From contig WALJ01000044.1 of the NCBI GenBank assembly GCA_015522885.1, positions 1 through 11,458 on the forward strand: 11,458 nt of DNA. The letters run 5' to 3'. The stretch's first letter is position 1. Every line of letters starts with the position of its first letter. The notes under the pieces were generated by a model, which had not been told where the DNA came from, searched no databases, and saw nothing but the letters and a program-made list of their open reading frames with translations. A program made the translations under genes and the position numbers. Shown here piece after piece: positions 5,686 through 11,139 of this stretch. The DNA is from Thermoplasmata archaeon (GTDB lineage: Archaea > Thermoplasmatota > Thermoplasmata > WALJ01).

Positions 5686-6207
5686 CTAATTCCCTTTCTT
5701 TTCAAGAATCCAGGACCTGACAAAGCTGTCCACGAGTCCGTCTCCAAAGCTTCTTCTGTACGTTATCAGGATATCTGCCACCATTTCCGGATTTTCCACC
5801 GTGTAGATGTGTTCCCTACCCCTTATCTCCATCCCCAATATCCCTTTTTCCACCATCCTTCCGAGGTGATATGATATCGTAGCACCTGAAACATTGAACG
5901 CTTCGGTTATCTCCTTGTGTCTGGCAGCTCCTTTTTTCATGAGAAACAGAACGATTGCCCGCGGGAGTTCATGTCTGAGTACGGAGAGTAGAGATTTTTT
6001 TCTGGCATCAACCTCTTTTTTCGCATAATATCTCGTAAAGCCGCCATCTTTCAATACGGTGATCATTCCATGCTTTGAAAGATATGAAAGATGATAGTCC
6101 AGAGAGCCGAATGGCATACCCAGATTGCGGGAGATCTCTCTGTAGTGCACCCCCGGGTTTTCGAATATATACTGATATATCCGTCTCCTGACCTCGAGCT
6201 CCCTCAT
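5686..6207 (-). CDS. Tandem winged-helix transcriptional regulator
   Basis: A 173-residue protein of two consecutive winged-helix DNA-binding domains. The first, residues 5-63, has YREISRNLGMPFGSLDYHLS as its helix-turn-helix and a wing ending in GGFTRYYAKK. The second, residues 80-140, has HKEITEAFNVSGATISYHLG and a wing ending in REHIYTVENP. A short helical C-terminus follows. The S-x-x-YHL recognition helices resemble ArsR-type and related archaeal regulators. No ligand domain or metal-binding cysteine cluster is seen. The start is the ATG at 6207, overlapping the stop of the membrane protein gene (ATGA). The frame stays open to 6465, but that extension only reads the membrane gene out of frame. 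Tight coupling suggests the membrane protein controls or is controlled by this regulator. Targets are unknown; the divergent promoter at 7676-7882 is a candidate. Confidence 0.88.
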   Translation of the reverse strand: MRELEVRRRIYQYIFENPGVHYREISRNLGMPFGSLDYHLSYLSKHGMITVLKDGGFTRYYAKKEVDARKKSLLSVLRHELPRAIVLFLMKKGAARHKEITEAFNVSGATISYHLGRMVEKGILGMEIRGREHIYTVENPEMVADILITYRRSFGDGLVDSFVRSWILEKKGN

Positions 6208-6458
6208 CGTTTCCACTTCCACATCACCACTACTATCAGGATCCCCGCAATATCCACCAGAAAATAGCATGCGTCCGAAGTTTTCCCGCTCAAAGCGACT
6301 ATAAAGAGATACAGACTTTTGATTAAAAGTATAAGGAACACGGAAAATGAGAGAATTATCCTCCTTTCTCCCGAGGCTCTGTAGGCGAGGATCGAAAGAC
6401 AGCATATGAAAAGATATGCTGTTAGGAGAAATCCGAGCAAGATATCTGATGTGAACAT
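6204..6458 (-). CDS. Small three-helix membrane protein coupled to the regulator
   Basis: An 84-residue hydrophobic protein with three predicted membrane segments: about 5-26 (ILLGFLLTAYLFICCLSILA), 33-55 (RIILSFSVFLILLIKSLYLF) and 62-80 (CYFLVDIAGILIVVVMW). Short charged loops (YRASGERR) and the tail KWKR would be cytoplasmic under the positive-inside rule. Its size, topology and position before a winged-helix gene recall the DUF7521 proteins of archaea, which I suggest by inference only. ATG 6458 is preferred; GTG 6461 directly before it would add one residue. It shares four bases with the regulator gene. A membrane input for the regulator is the simplest reading, not shown by sequence. Confidence 0.75.
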   Translation of the reverse strand: MFTSDILLGFLLTAYLFICCLSILAYRASGERRIILSFSVFLILLIKSLYLFIVALSGKTSDACYFLVDIAGILIVVVMWKWKR

Positions 6459-6481
6459 CACACACCCAAATTAGAACTGAA

Positions 6482-6491
6482 ATTTATAAGT
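6482..6491 (-). promoter_or_regulatory. TATA box of the membrane protein-regulator operon
   Basis: On the minus strand CTTATAAATT lies about 28 bases before the ATG at 6458, so the transcript should start within a few bases of the start codon. No convincing Shine-Dalgarno sequence is seen, which agrees with a leaderless or near-leaderless mRNA. Confidence 0.55.
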
Positions 6492-6493
6492 TT

Positions 6494-6517
6494 TGGATAA
6501 AGAGAAAAATAAAGGGT
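6494..6517 (-). terminator. T-rich terminator of the PGF-CTERM gene
   Basis: Directly after the stop codon the minus strand reads CCCTTTATTTTTCTCTTTAT, a T-rich run of the kind that ends archaeal transcripts. It precedes the TATA box of the next operon, so the two units look separate. Confidence 0.5.
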
Positions 6518-7675
6518 TTATGCTTTCTTCTTTCTGATGGCCGCCGCTATACCGAGTGCTCCGATGCTGCCGATAATGACTGCTCCAGCAGTGAATCCGG
6601 GAGTCTGGGACTGACTGCTTTCACCTGTGTTCTCCGTTTCCACTGTAAGGGTGTGGTCCGAGAAATGCGGGATGTAGACGCATATCTGGTATCCGTTGCT
6701 GCCCTCTGCAACATTGTATCTTCCCTTGGAGTCATGTGCATTCAGCACGGTGTCTATATCTGCCTTCTCCATCTTCTGTCCGTCCATCTTCACCATTATC
6801 TGCTGATTCCCCGAAAGTGCCATCGTTCCCTTGTCTATATTTATTACCACGCACTTTCCTTCTGGATATTGTGCGCTCACCTTTATCTCCAGCTTGTTCT
6901 GCTGTGCATTCTGGACCTGCAACTGTACCTGGTGCTGATACTGCATCATGTCCGAGCTCTTCTCTCCGCTGTACGCTGAGACCGAGACCTCTCCGATGAC
7001 CTTTCCTTCCTGTATCTTTTCCATTATCTTTGCCTGGTTCATCTGCCCGACAATACCATCTACGGGTATCGCTCTGAAAAGAGACTGGGAAGCCGCCGGG
7101 AGCACGATCGTTATCGTCCCGTTATCGATCGATACGGTGGAGTTTCCGTTTATTATGTATCCTATCAGACCATTTCCTTCTATCCTGACGTTGTAGCTCT
7201 CAGGGAGCTTCGTGGCTGTGAATCCGTCTGCGAGCACATAGACCACCGTGTCCATCGAGTTCTGTGTTGTAAAATGGAGAACTGCGGGCGGGTTGTTGTG
7301 TGCCATTATCATTGCATCGCTGCCTGTGTATCGGAACATCGCTCCTTCGACTCTCGGAGAGCCCATTGGCGTAAAGTCCGTCATATATGCCTCATCAAAG
7401 ACCTTTATTGATGTATCAGAGCGCTTCACCGTATAGTCGGATATCCTTCCATCCTGGGACACAGTGAATTCCACGAACCTTCCGGAGACCTTTTCTGTAG
7501 TCGCATCGTAGGTGAAGGTGCCGAACATCTTCGCATTCTCCGCATTTCGCATGCACTGTTTCATATAGTCATTTGTTGTCGGTGCTGTCTGTCCAGAGTC
7601 TCCGCCGTATGCAAGTACCACCGGGGCAAGCATCGCCAAGGAGAGAGCCAGTACGATTCCTATTTTTCCTTTCAT
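6518..7675 (-). CDS. PGF-CTERM surface protein of unknown function
   Basis: A 385-residue exported protein. Residues 1-22 are a Sec signal peptide (MKGKIGIVLALSLAMLAPVV, then LAYGG). Residues 358-385 form a PGF-CTERM tripartite sorting signal: TPGF, a hydrophobic segment of Ala, Gly and Ile, and the basic end RKKKA. In archaea this signal is cleaved by archaeosortase A with lipid attachment of the new C-terminus, so the protein is probably anchored on the outer face of the membrane. The middle is beta-rich and Gln/Ser/Thr-rich with possible N-glycosylation sites (NST, NGT). I recognise no enzyme motif or domain. The ATG at 7675 is the start: GGTGAT (7685-7680) sits four bases upstream as ribosome site. 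The in-frame GTG at 7684 belongs to that site and is rejected. Confidence 0.85.
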   Translation of the reverse strand: MKGKIGIVLALSLAMLAPVVLAYGGDSGQTAPTTNDYMKQCMRNAENAKMFGTFTYDATTEKVSGRFVEFTVSQDGRISDYTVKRSDTSIKVFDEAYMTDFTPMGSPRVEGAMFRYTGSDAMIMAHNNPPAVLHFTTQNSMDTVVYVLADGFTATKLPESYNVRIEGNGLIGYIINGNSTVSIDNGTITIVLPAASQSLFRAIPVDGIVGQMNQAKIMEKIQEGKVIGEVSVSAYSGEKSSDMMQYQHQVQLQVQNAQQNKLEIKVSAQYPEGKCVVINIDKGTMALSGNQQIMVKMDGQKMEKADIDTVLNAHDSKGRYNVAEGSNGYQICVYIPHFSDHTLTVETENTGESSQSQTPGFTAGAVIIGSIGALGIAAAIRKKKA

Positions 7676-7679
7676 TTTT

Positions 7680-7685
7680 ATCACC
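7680..7685 (-). promoter_or_regulatory. Ribosome binding site that fixes the PGF-CTERM start
   Basis: On the minus strand GGTGAT-AAAA-ATG gives a full match to the end of archaeal 16S rRNA (ATCACC) with four bases of spacing. It decides for ATG 7675 over the GTG at 7684. Confidence 0.8.
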
Positions 7686-7697
7686 TTTTTATTGCTT

Positions 7698-7740
7698 AAA
7701 GAGGCTCAGGTCGAACTTCCATTCAACCTGTCACCTCTTT
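7698..7740 (-). promoter_or_regulatory. Strong hairpin in the PGF-CTERM mRNA leader
   Basis: On the minus strand AAAGAGG (7740-7734) pairs with CCTCTTT (7704-7698), seven pairs. After a 3/2 internal loop, CAGGTTGAA (7730-7722) pairs with TTCGACCTG (7715-7707), nine pairs with one G-U, closing a six-base loop. A TATA-like CTTAAATAAT at 7774-7765 puts transcription start near 7744, so the hairpin would begin almost at the mRNA 5' end and stop 12 bases before the ribosome site. Its 5' arm carries a second Shine-Dalgarno-like GAGGTGA. A role in mRNA stability or translation control is inferred. Confidence 0.6.
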
Positions 7741-7764
7741 TTGTTCTGGTAATTTCTCTCACCC

Positions 7765-7774
7765 ATTATTTAAG
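7765..7774 (-). promoter_or_regulatory. Probable TATA box of the PGF-CTERM gene
   Basis: CTTAAATAAT on the minus strand gives a leader of about 68 bases. A nearer TATA-like CTTTAAGC at 7701-7694 would start transcription at or inside the coding region and lose the ribosome site, so it is less likely and instead forms part of the leader hairpin. Confidence 0.45.
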
Positions 7775-7790
7775 AGGTTTTTGGGACAAT

Positions 7791-7846
7791 CCTCTAACTG
7801 TTGTGCATTTCTCTAATGATTATTCCGGATAGTTAGAGAACTGCAC
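7791..7846. promoter_or_regulatory. Inverted repeat and half-sites in the divergent promoter (possible operator)
   Basis: GTGCATTTCTCTAA (7803-7816) and TTAGAGAACTGCAC (7833-7846) form an inverted repeat with 13 of 14 positions matching and a 16-base spacer. A further half-site CTCTAAC lies at 7792-7798, 19 bases before the CTCTAAT at 7811. The block sits between the divergent TATA boxes and ends five bases before the rightward one. A regulator binding here could control both surface-protein genes. The tandem winged-helix protein at 5686-6207 is a candidate by location only. Confidence 0.55.
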
Positions 7847-7851
7847 CAAAT

Positions 7852-7860
7852 CCTATAAGT
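7852..7860 (+). promoter_or_regulatory. TATA box of the rightward surface-protein gene
   Basis: CCTATAAGT is centred about 27 bases before the ATG at 7883, so the mRNA should begin at or next to that ATG. This favours 7883 over the internal ATG at 7895. Confidence 0.6.
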
Positions 7861-7882
7861 AGTCTTCATATCATATTATCAA

Positions 7883-8971
7883 ATGGTAATAACAATGCGC
7901 TCCCTGATCCTGTTCATGGTCCTTATGCTCTTCCTCGCACCCCTCTCCGTCAGCAGCGCTTCTGTTTCTACGAATTATTCGGGACAGAACGCCATCATAA
8001 AGAGTGCCGGCATGGAGATGGAAATCTCCAATACCCCGGAAGTAGTCTTCCATTCCCCGGGTTCCGGTGAGAAGTTCTTTTTGAAGTATGAAGCGGTAAT
8101 GGGTTACAACAGTGCCGAGAGCACTTTCGGTAGCTCATGGAAGATAAGGTCATCTTTCGAGGATGCCGCATGGAAAAGAAGCGTCGAATCTGGAAGCTCT
8201 CCGATTATGGGAAATTATACGAAAATAGAGATGAGTGCTCTTCTCGATGGCATAACTATTCACTCTATCTCACAGGGTATCCCGGGCGGTCCTCCGCAGG
8301 GAACTGTCAGCGGGTGGTGCTCTATAATCTTCACCATCACGGTTTCCGATAGAAACTATACCATCTCGACAAAAAGAGGGAATTACACCGTACATGGCGG
8401 GAACGAGGCGAAGATAGACATCTCCATAACCATCCTCAAAGATGTGGGAATCGACAGGGTGGCCCTCAGACAGAGCCTGTCCTCCTCGGATGAACACGAA
8501 TATCTTCTGGAGGAATCGGGTGGACCAAGACATATACTGCCTGAAACTGGAATGCACACCGGAAGAATGAAATCATTCAAAGACACCCCGAACATCGAGC
8601 AAAAAATGAAATTCTGGTCTGATGGCGATGAAAGAGCGCATTATTTCTGGAATTCCTTTGTGAATGTTGACGGAGAGGAAAGGGAAATAAATACCCACTA
8701 TACTCAGGAAGGCGGTTCTTTGGTAATCTATACCTCGTATCCGGCCATAGTGAATTCGAGGATATGTCATGACCCCGTCATAGGAGTTCCCTCTGGCTCA
8801 CATCCTATTGAAGAGGTTGTGAACTTCGTATATGACCACCTGATGTCCGTAATGCTCGGCATTGCAGCGGGTACGGGGGCGTTTTCTCTCGTTGCATACA
8901 AAAAATCCAGAAAAGAACGGGAAACGGATGATGTTCTCAATTTCGAGGAGAGCGAGTATTTCAGGAAATAA
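7883..8971 (+). CDS. Membrane-anchored extracellular protein of unknown function
   Basis: A 362-residue protein. Residues 1-26 are a signal peptide (basic start, then ILFMVLMLFLAPLSVSSA). A large beta-rich extracellular region with several N-glycosylation sites (NYS, NYT) follows. A single membrane helix lies near 318-338 (VMLGIAAGTGAFSLVAY). The C-terminal 24 residues are charged and cytoplasmic (KKSRKERETDD, then an acidic end). Orientation is outside domain, inside tail. I recognise no catalytic motif or named domain. It lacks a PGF-CTERM motif, so it keeps its membrane helix, unlike its divergent neighbour. The two share a 207-base promoter region and may be co-regulated. The start is set by the TATA box spacing and the signal peptide. 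Confidence 0.8.
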   Translation: MVITMRSLILFMVLMLFLAPLSVSSASVSTNYSGQNAIIKSAGMEMEISNTPEVVFHSPGSGEKFFLKYEAVMGYNSAESTFGSSWKIRSSFEDAAWKRSVESGSSPIMGNYTKIEMSALLDGITIHSISQGIPGGPPQGTVSGWCSIIFTITVSDRNYTISTKRGNYTVHGGNEAKIDISITILKDVGIDRVALRQSLSSSDEHEYLLEESGGPRHILPETGMHTGRMKSFKDTPNIEQKMKFWSDGDERAHYFWNSFVNVDGEEREINTHYTQEGGSLVIYTSYPAIVNSRICHDPVIGVPSGSHPIEEVVNFVYDHLMSVMLGIAAGTGAFSLVAYKKSRKERETDDVLNFEESEYFRK

Positions 8972-9103
8972 TCTACGAAAAAAGAATAACGCCCTTTGGA
9001 AACTCTGCAAAAATCGATGCTCCGAAGAGATACAGGGAATGGCGTGCGTATGTCGTAATCGTAAGAGACGAGTAAAGAGGAATTTTGTCCCGGAGCCACC
9101 TGC

Positions 9104-9133
9104 ACTGTGTTATACACAGACATATGTCACAGT
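9104..9133. repeat. Overlapping inverted repeats
   Basis: CTGTGT-TAT-ACACAG (9105-9119) is a perfect six-base-arm repeat. ACTGTG (9104-9109) can alternatively pair with CACAGT (9128-9133), enclosing ACATATGT (9120-9127). The two pairings exclude each other. Confidence 0.55.
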
Positions 9134-9136
9134 TAT

Positions 9137-9198
9137 AGTCGCCAACATGGCTTTGTTAACTTATGTGTAGGCAGATGCCCTTCCTTAGCTCGGCGACT
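9137..9198. repeat. Seven-base inverted repeat enclosing a small hairpin
   Basis: AGTCGCC (9137-9143) and GGCGACT (9192-9198) are exact complements. The interior holds a GGC-AGAT-GCC mini-hairpin and ACAT/ATGT complements. The seven-pair end stem recalls a tRNA acceptor, but no T arm, anticodon arm or tRNA consensus is present on either strand. Confidence 0.45.
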
Positions 9199-9200
9199 TT

Positions 9201-9243
9201 TAGTCAGAGACACCATTAGTTTGAAAACTTATCTCTCTGACTA
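9201..9243. repeat. Ten-base perfect inverted repeat before the toxin-antitoxin operon
   Basis: TAGTCAGAGA (9201-9210) and TCTCTGACTA (9234-9243) are exact complements with a 23-base spacer. The repeat ends 36 bases before the TATA box of the antitoxin gene. It could be an operator, an RNA hairpin or an end of a decayed element. Confidence 0.55.
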
Positions 9244-9279
9244 TAAAACTTTCGGGATGAAGCCGAGACCTGCAAAACA

Positions 9280-9288
9280 TTTATATAC
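9280..9288 (+). promoter_or_regulatory. TATA box of the toxin-antitoxin operon
   Basis: TTTATATAC lies about 32 bases before the antitoxin ATG at 9316, so the leader would be only a few bases long. Confidence 0.65.
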
Positions 9289-9315
9289 TTAGCTCTCATA
9301 CTATAATTTGATAAT

Positions 9316-9510
9316 ATGCAGGTCAAAGAAAGGATACTCAGAGAAATCGAAAAGATACCGGAGGAATACTTGAACGAAGTTCTGGACTTTCTCAGATATC
9401 TGGAGAGCAGGACAAAAGAAGATACCATGGAGACTGCTCTTCTCAGCGAAAGCTCCCTGAAAAAGGACTGGCTCAGACCCGAGGAGGATGAAGCTTGGAA
9501 GAATTTGTGA
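9316..9510 (+). CDS. Antitoxin of a MazF/PemK-type pair (DUF2281-like)
   Basis: A 64-residue acidic protein. The N-terminal half is a helical region, MQVKERILREIEKIPEEYLN followed by EVLDFLRYLESR, like the DUF2281/VapB-type antitoxins of archaea. The C-terminal half carries ALLSESSLKKDWLRPEEDEA and WKNL, the tail motif seen where such antitoxins wrap around their toxin. It should neutralise the toxin encoded by the overlapping downstream gene. In such systems the complex often represses its own promoter, but no classic DNA-binding fold is obvious here. It overlaps the toxin frame by 16 bases, so translation is coupled. The start at 9316 fits the TATA box. Confidence 0.8.
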   Translation: MQVKERILREIEKIPEEYLNEVLDFLRYLESRTKEDTMETALLSESSLKKDWLRPEEDEAWKNL

Positions 9511-9827
9511 AGGGAGATGTTGTTGTAGTACCCTTTCCGTTTTCCGATCTGACGGATGCAAAAAGAAGACCCACCCTTATTCTTGCCAGCTTGTATGGAG
9601 ATGATTTAATCCTGTGCCAGATAACCAGCAAAGATGTGAAAGATAGATACGCTATTTCTCTTGAAGATAGGGATTTTATGGATGGAGCGCTCCGCAAAAA
9701 GAGCAATATACGACCTAATAGGGTGTTCACGGCAGATAGGCACATAATTCTGTACAAGGTAGGACACCTAAAGGAAGAGAAAATAGAGCAGGTTATAGGA
9801 AAGGTCGTGAATATTTTGAAGGACTGA
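9495..9827 (+). CDS. MazF/PemK-family toxin, probable ribonuclease
   Basis: A 110-residue protein with the PemK/MazF fold. The hallmark comes first: FVKGDVVVVPFPFSDLTDAK then RRPTLILAS (residues 4-33). ILCQITSKD in the central strand and SNIRPNRVFTADRHII follow, then a closing helix LKEEKIEQVIGKVVNIL. Family members cut single-stranded mRNA at short sequences. The Arg of KRRP and the Ser/Thr of QITSKD are in the usual active-site places. The start is TTG 9495 with GGAGG about eight bases upstream, inside the antitoxin gene; GTG 9507 would remove four residues. Length is normal, and no disruption is seen, so the toxin appears intact. Confidence 0.88.
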   Translation: MEEFVKGDVVVVPFPFSDLTDAKRRPTLILASLYGDDLILCQITSKDVKDRYAISLEDRDFMDGALRKKSNIRPNRVFTADRHIILYKVGHLKEEKIEQVIGKVVNILKD

Positions 9828-9845
9828 ACAGTATTAGGTGACATC

Positions 9846-10334
9846 ATGCAAATCCGCAGAGCCGATGAAAATGACATTGCTGAAGTGAGCGAGCTGATAG
9901 CCGATTTCCGTGTCACGCTTGCAGGTTTCAGAGGCATGAGTGGGGAGCGCAATTTGGGCTCCGCAAGAAAGGAGTTCGTTGAATACATGGAGAAGGGCTA
10001 TCCGATGTATGTGGCAACCGAGGACTCGAAAATAGTTGGATATCTGGTGTGCAGGATTGAGGACGATGTGGTATGGGCGGAGTCGCTCTATGTTCTTCCA
10101 GAGTACAGGAGAAGAGGCATAGGCACTGCGCTCTACGAAAAGGCCGAGGAAATCGCTGAAAATTTAGGTGGGGACACGGTCTACAACTGGGTCCATCCGA
10201 ATAACCACGCGATAATCAATTTCCTGAAAAAGAGAGGCTACAACGTGCTGAACCTCATAGAGCTTAGGAAGAGATGGAAAGGAGAGGAGCCTGCGATGAA
10301 GATAAGAGCAGGAGAGCATGAATTCGATTATTAG
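9846..10334 (+). CDS. GNAT-family N-acetyltransferase
   Basis: A 162-residue acetyl-CoA-dependent acetyltransferase, substrate unknown. It opens with MQIRRADENDIAEVSELIAD, a typical GNAT start. Motif A is SLYVLPEYRRRGIGTALYEK (residues about 79-98), containing the pyrophosphate loop RRRGIG. Motif B is HPNNHAIINFLKKRGY. A ribosome site AGGTGAC (9836-9842) lies just before the ATG. It follows the toxin gene after 18 bases on the same strand and may be in the same transcript. GNAT proteins can modify protein termini, antibiotics or tRNA-bound amino acids, and some act as toxins. Nothing here decides among these. The toxin-like GNATs usually pair with ribbon-helix-helix antitoxins, which is not the case here. 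Confidence 0.88.
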   Translation: MQIRRADENDIAEVSELIADFRVTLAGFRGMSGERNLGSARKEFVEYMEKGYPMYVATEDSKIVGYLVCRIEDDVVWAESLYVLPEYRRRGIGTALYEKAEEIAENLGGDTVYNWVHPNNHAIINFLKKRGYNVLNLIELRKRWKGEEPAMKIRAGEHEFDY

Positions 10335-10419
10335 AGCCGTATGGAATGTGCATATTCTCTTCTTTCTCATGTAATTCCAGAAGGATGCCTGAGAATTTCT
10401 CTTTAAAATGTATCAGTCA

Positions 10420-10463
10420 AGTGGTACAAAAAATTTAAACATATCCTAGTTTAGTAGTACAAA
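10420..10463 (+). promoter_or_regulatory. Promoter with flanking direct repeats before the ATPase remnant
   Basis: AGTGGTACAAA (10420-10430) and AGTAGTACAAA (10453-10463) match at 10 of 11 positions, 33 bases apart. Between them lies a TATA box, AATTTAAAC (near 10431-10440). The second repeat ends one base before the ATG at 10465. This looks like an intact, possibly regulated promoter in front of a broken gene. Bases 10335-10419 hold no gene. Confidence 0.5.
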
Positions 10464-10464
10464 T

Positions 10465-10557
10465 ATGAAACTAGAAGAGGTCATCATGGAGTTCCACAGG
10501 CTCGGATTGCCTGAAATCAAGGAAAGAGAAATAGAGCTTCCTCCGGATGACGCTTAA
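10465..10557 (+). pseudogene. Truncated N-terminus, possibly of an archaeal AAA ATPase
   Basis: ATG 10465 to TAA 10555-10557 encodes only 30 residues: MKLEEVIMEFHRLGLPEIKE and then REIELPPDDA. The pattern EFHxxxLPExxxREIELP resembles the first residues of archaeal ATPases of the DUF4143/AAA group, which go straight on into a Walker A loop. Here the frame ends before any Walker A motif. Its last 41 bases overlap the 3' end of the convergent DUF99 gene. The simplest reading is a gene cut off by recombination, leaving promoter and start. It could instead be a genuine small protein. The family link is from memory of sequence style and is tentative. Confidence 0.4.
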
Positions 10558-11098
10558 CCGCTCTGGCAATTATGTGTGCCACTCTTACGGCCTCCGGTGT
10601 GAGGCCCCGAACAATGCTTTTTCTGACGATTTCCTTCGCTCCTTTCAGATCCGTGCCCGAGAATGAGATGTAAACAATGCCTTCGGACACGCTTATCTCG
10701 TGTGTTTCCCTGCGCTCCAGCATCTCATACCTGCTTTGCCATTCCTTGAAATGAGCTTTCAAAGCCTGCTTTATCGATTCCATATCCGGCTTCTCGGATG
10801 TCACCGTTATTGCGGGAACGCCTGTTCTGTCGGAGAGCGCATCTATATCGACGATATTGAAGCCGGCGAGAGCCGCACCGTCTATGAGAATCGCATGGAG
10901 CATCCCGTTCCAGCGCTCCCCTTCCACCATCTCCGCTATTTTCTCTGCGGAATCCCCACCGTCCACCGCAATCGAACCGAGAGACACCGCTTCGATATAG
11001 TTCGGCAGGCGCATGAGAACACCGGAGAAGAGCGCTCTCTCCTCATCGAAGGTGAAGGGGCCGTCATCTATTCCCAGCACTCGTATGTGTGGCTTCAC
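10517..11098 (-). CDS. DUF99 family protein (endonuclease V-like fold)
   Basis: A 193-residue archaeal protein of unknown biochemical role. Family landmarks are RVLGIDDGPF at 6-15, LFSGVLMRLPNYIEAV, the IAVDGGDSAEKIAEM segment, ILIDGAALAGFNIVDIDAL and the GVPAITVTSEKPD strand. The fold is related to endonuclease V and RNase H, but catalytic activity has not been established to my knowledge. The start is GTG 11098 (MKPHIRV); no in-frame ATG precedes it. A TATA-like CTTTTTACA about 25 bases upstream suggests a leaderless mRNA. The C-terminus ends in AVKRHPEEALFLFP instead of the Gly-Glu-Ser-Arg-Gly type end I expect, and this is exactly where the ATPase remnant overlaps. Confidence 0.88.
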   Translation of the reverse strand: MKPHIRVLGIDDGPFTFDEERALFSGVLMRLPNYIEAVSLGSIAVDGGDSAEKIAEMVEGERWNGMLHAILIDGAALAGFNIVDIDALSDRTGVPAITVTSEKPDMESIKQALKAHFKEWQSRYEMLERRETHEISVSEGIVYISFSGTDLKGAKEIVRKSIVRGLTPEAVRVAHIIARAVKRHPEEALFLFP

Positions 11099-11118
11099 GG
11101 GTAGACATGGGTGTAGGT

Positions 11119-11128
11119 GTAAAAAGGT
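11119..11128 (-). promoter_or_regulatory. TATA box of the DUF99 gene
   Basis: On the minus strand CCTTTTTACA lies about 25 bases before the GTG at 11098, consistent with a leaderless transcript. A TACACC-TACACC tandem repeat directly follows it. Confidence 0.45.
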
Positions 11129-11139
11129 TTTTCAGAAAA

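Larger units (their letters stand above)
8972..9315. other. Non-coding gap with no convincing gene
   Basis: About 340 bases between the surface-protein gene and the antitoxin gene. Short open frames on both strands cross it but none has a plausible start with recognisable protein content. The right half (9104-9243) is dense in inverted repeats, described separately, and a TATA box for the antitoxin operon lies at 9280-9288. Confidence 0.6.

Noticed and set aside
6208..6465. Upstream extension of the winged-helix gene to give 259 residues
   Set aside because: It reads the membrane protein gene in another frame, has no hydrophobic or domain logic, and the ATGA overlap gives a better start at 6207.
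7676..7684. GTG start at 7684 for the PGF-CTERM protein
   Set aside because: This GTG is part of the GGTGAT ribosome binding site for ATG 7675.
8767..9123. Minus-strand frame of 118 residues running from the gap into the surface-protein gene
   Set aside because: More than half lies antisense to a clear gene, and no ribosome site or family resemblance supports it.
9137..9198. Possible tRNA suggested by a seven-pair terminal stem
   Set aside because: No T arm, D-loop GG or anticodon arm on either strand.
10700..11104. Plus-strand frame of 134 residues opposite DUF99
   Set aside because: It is antisense to a clear family member and has no recognisable content.
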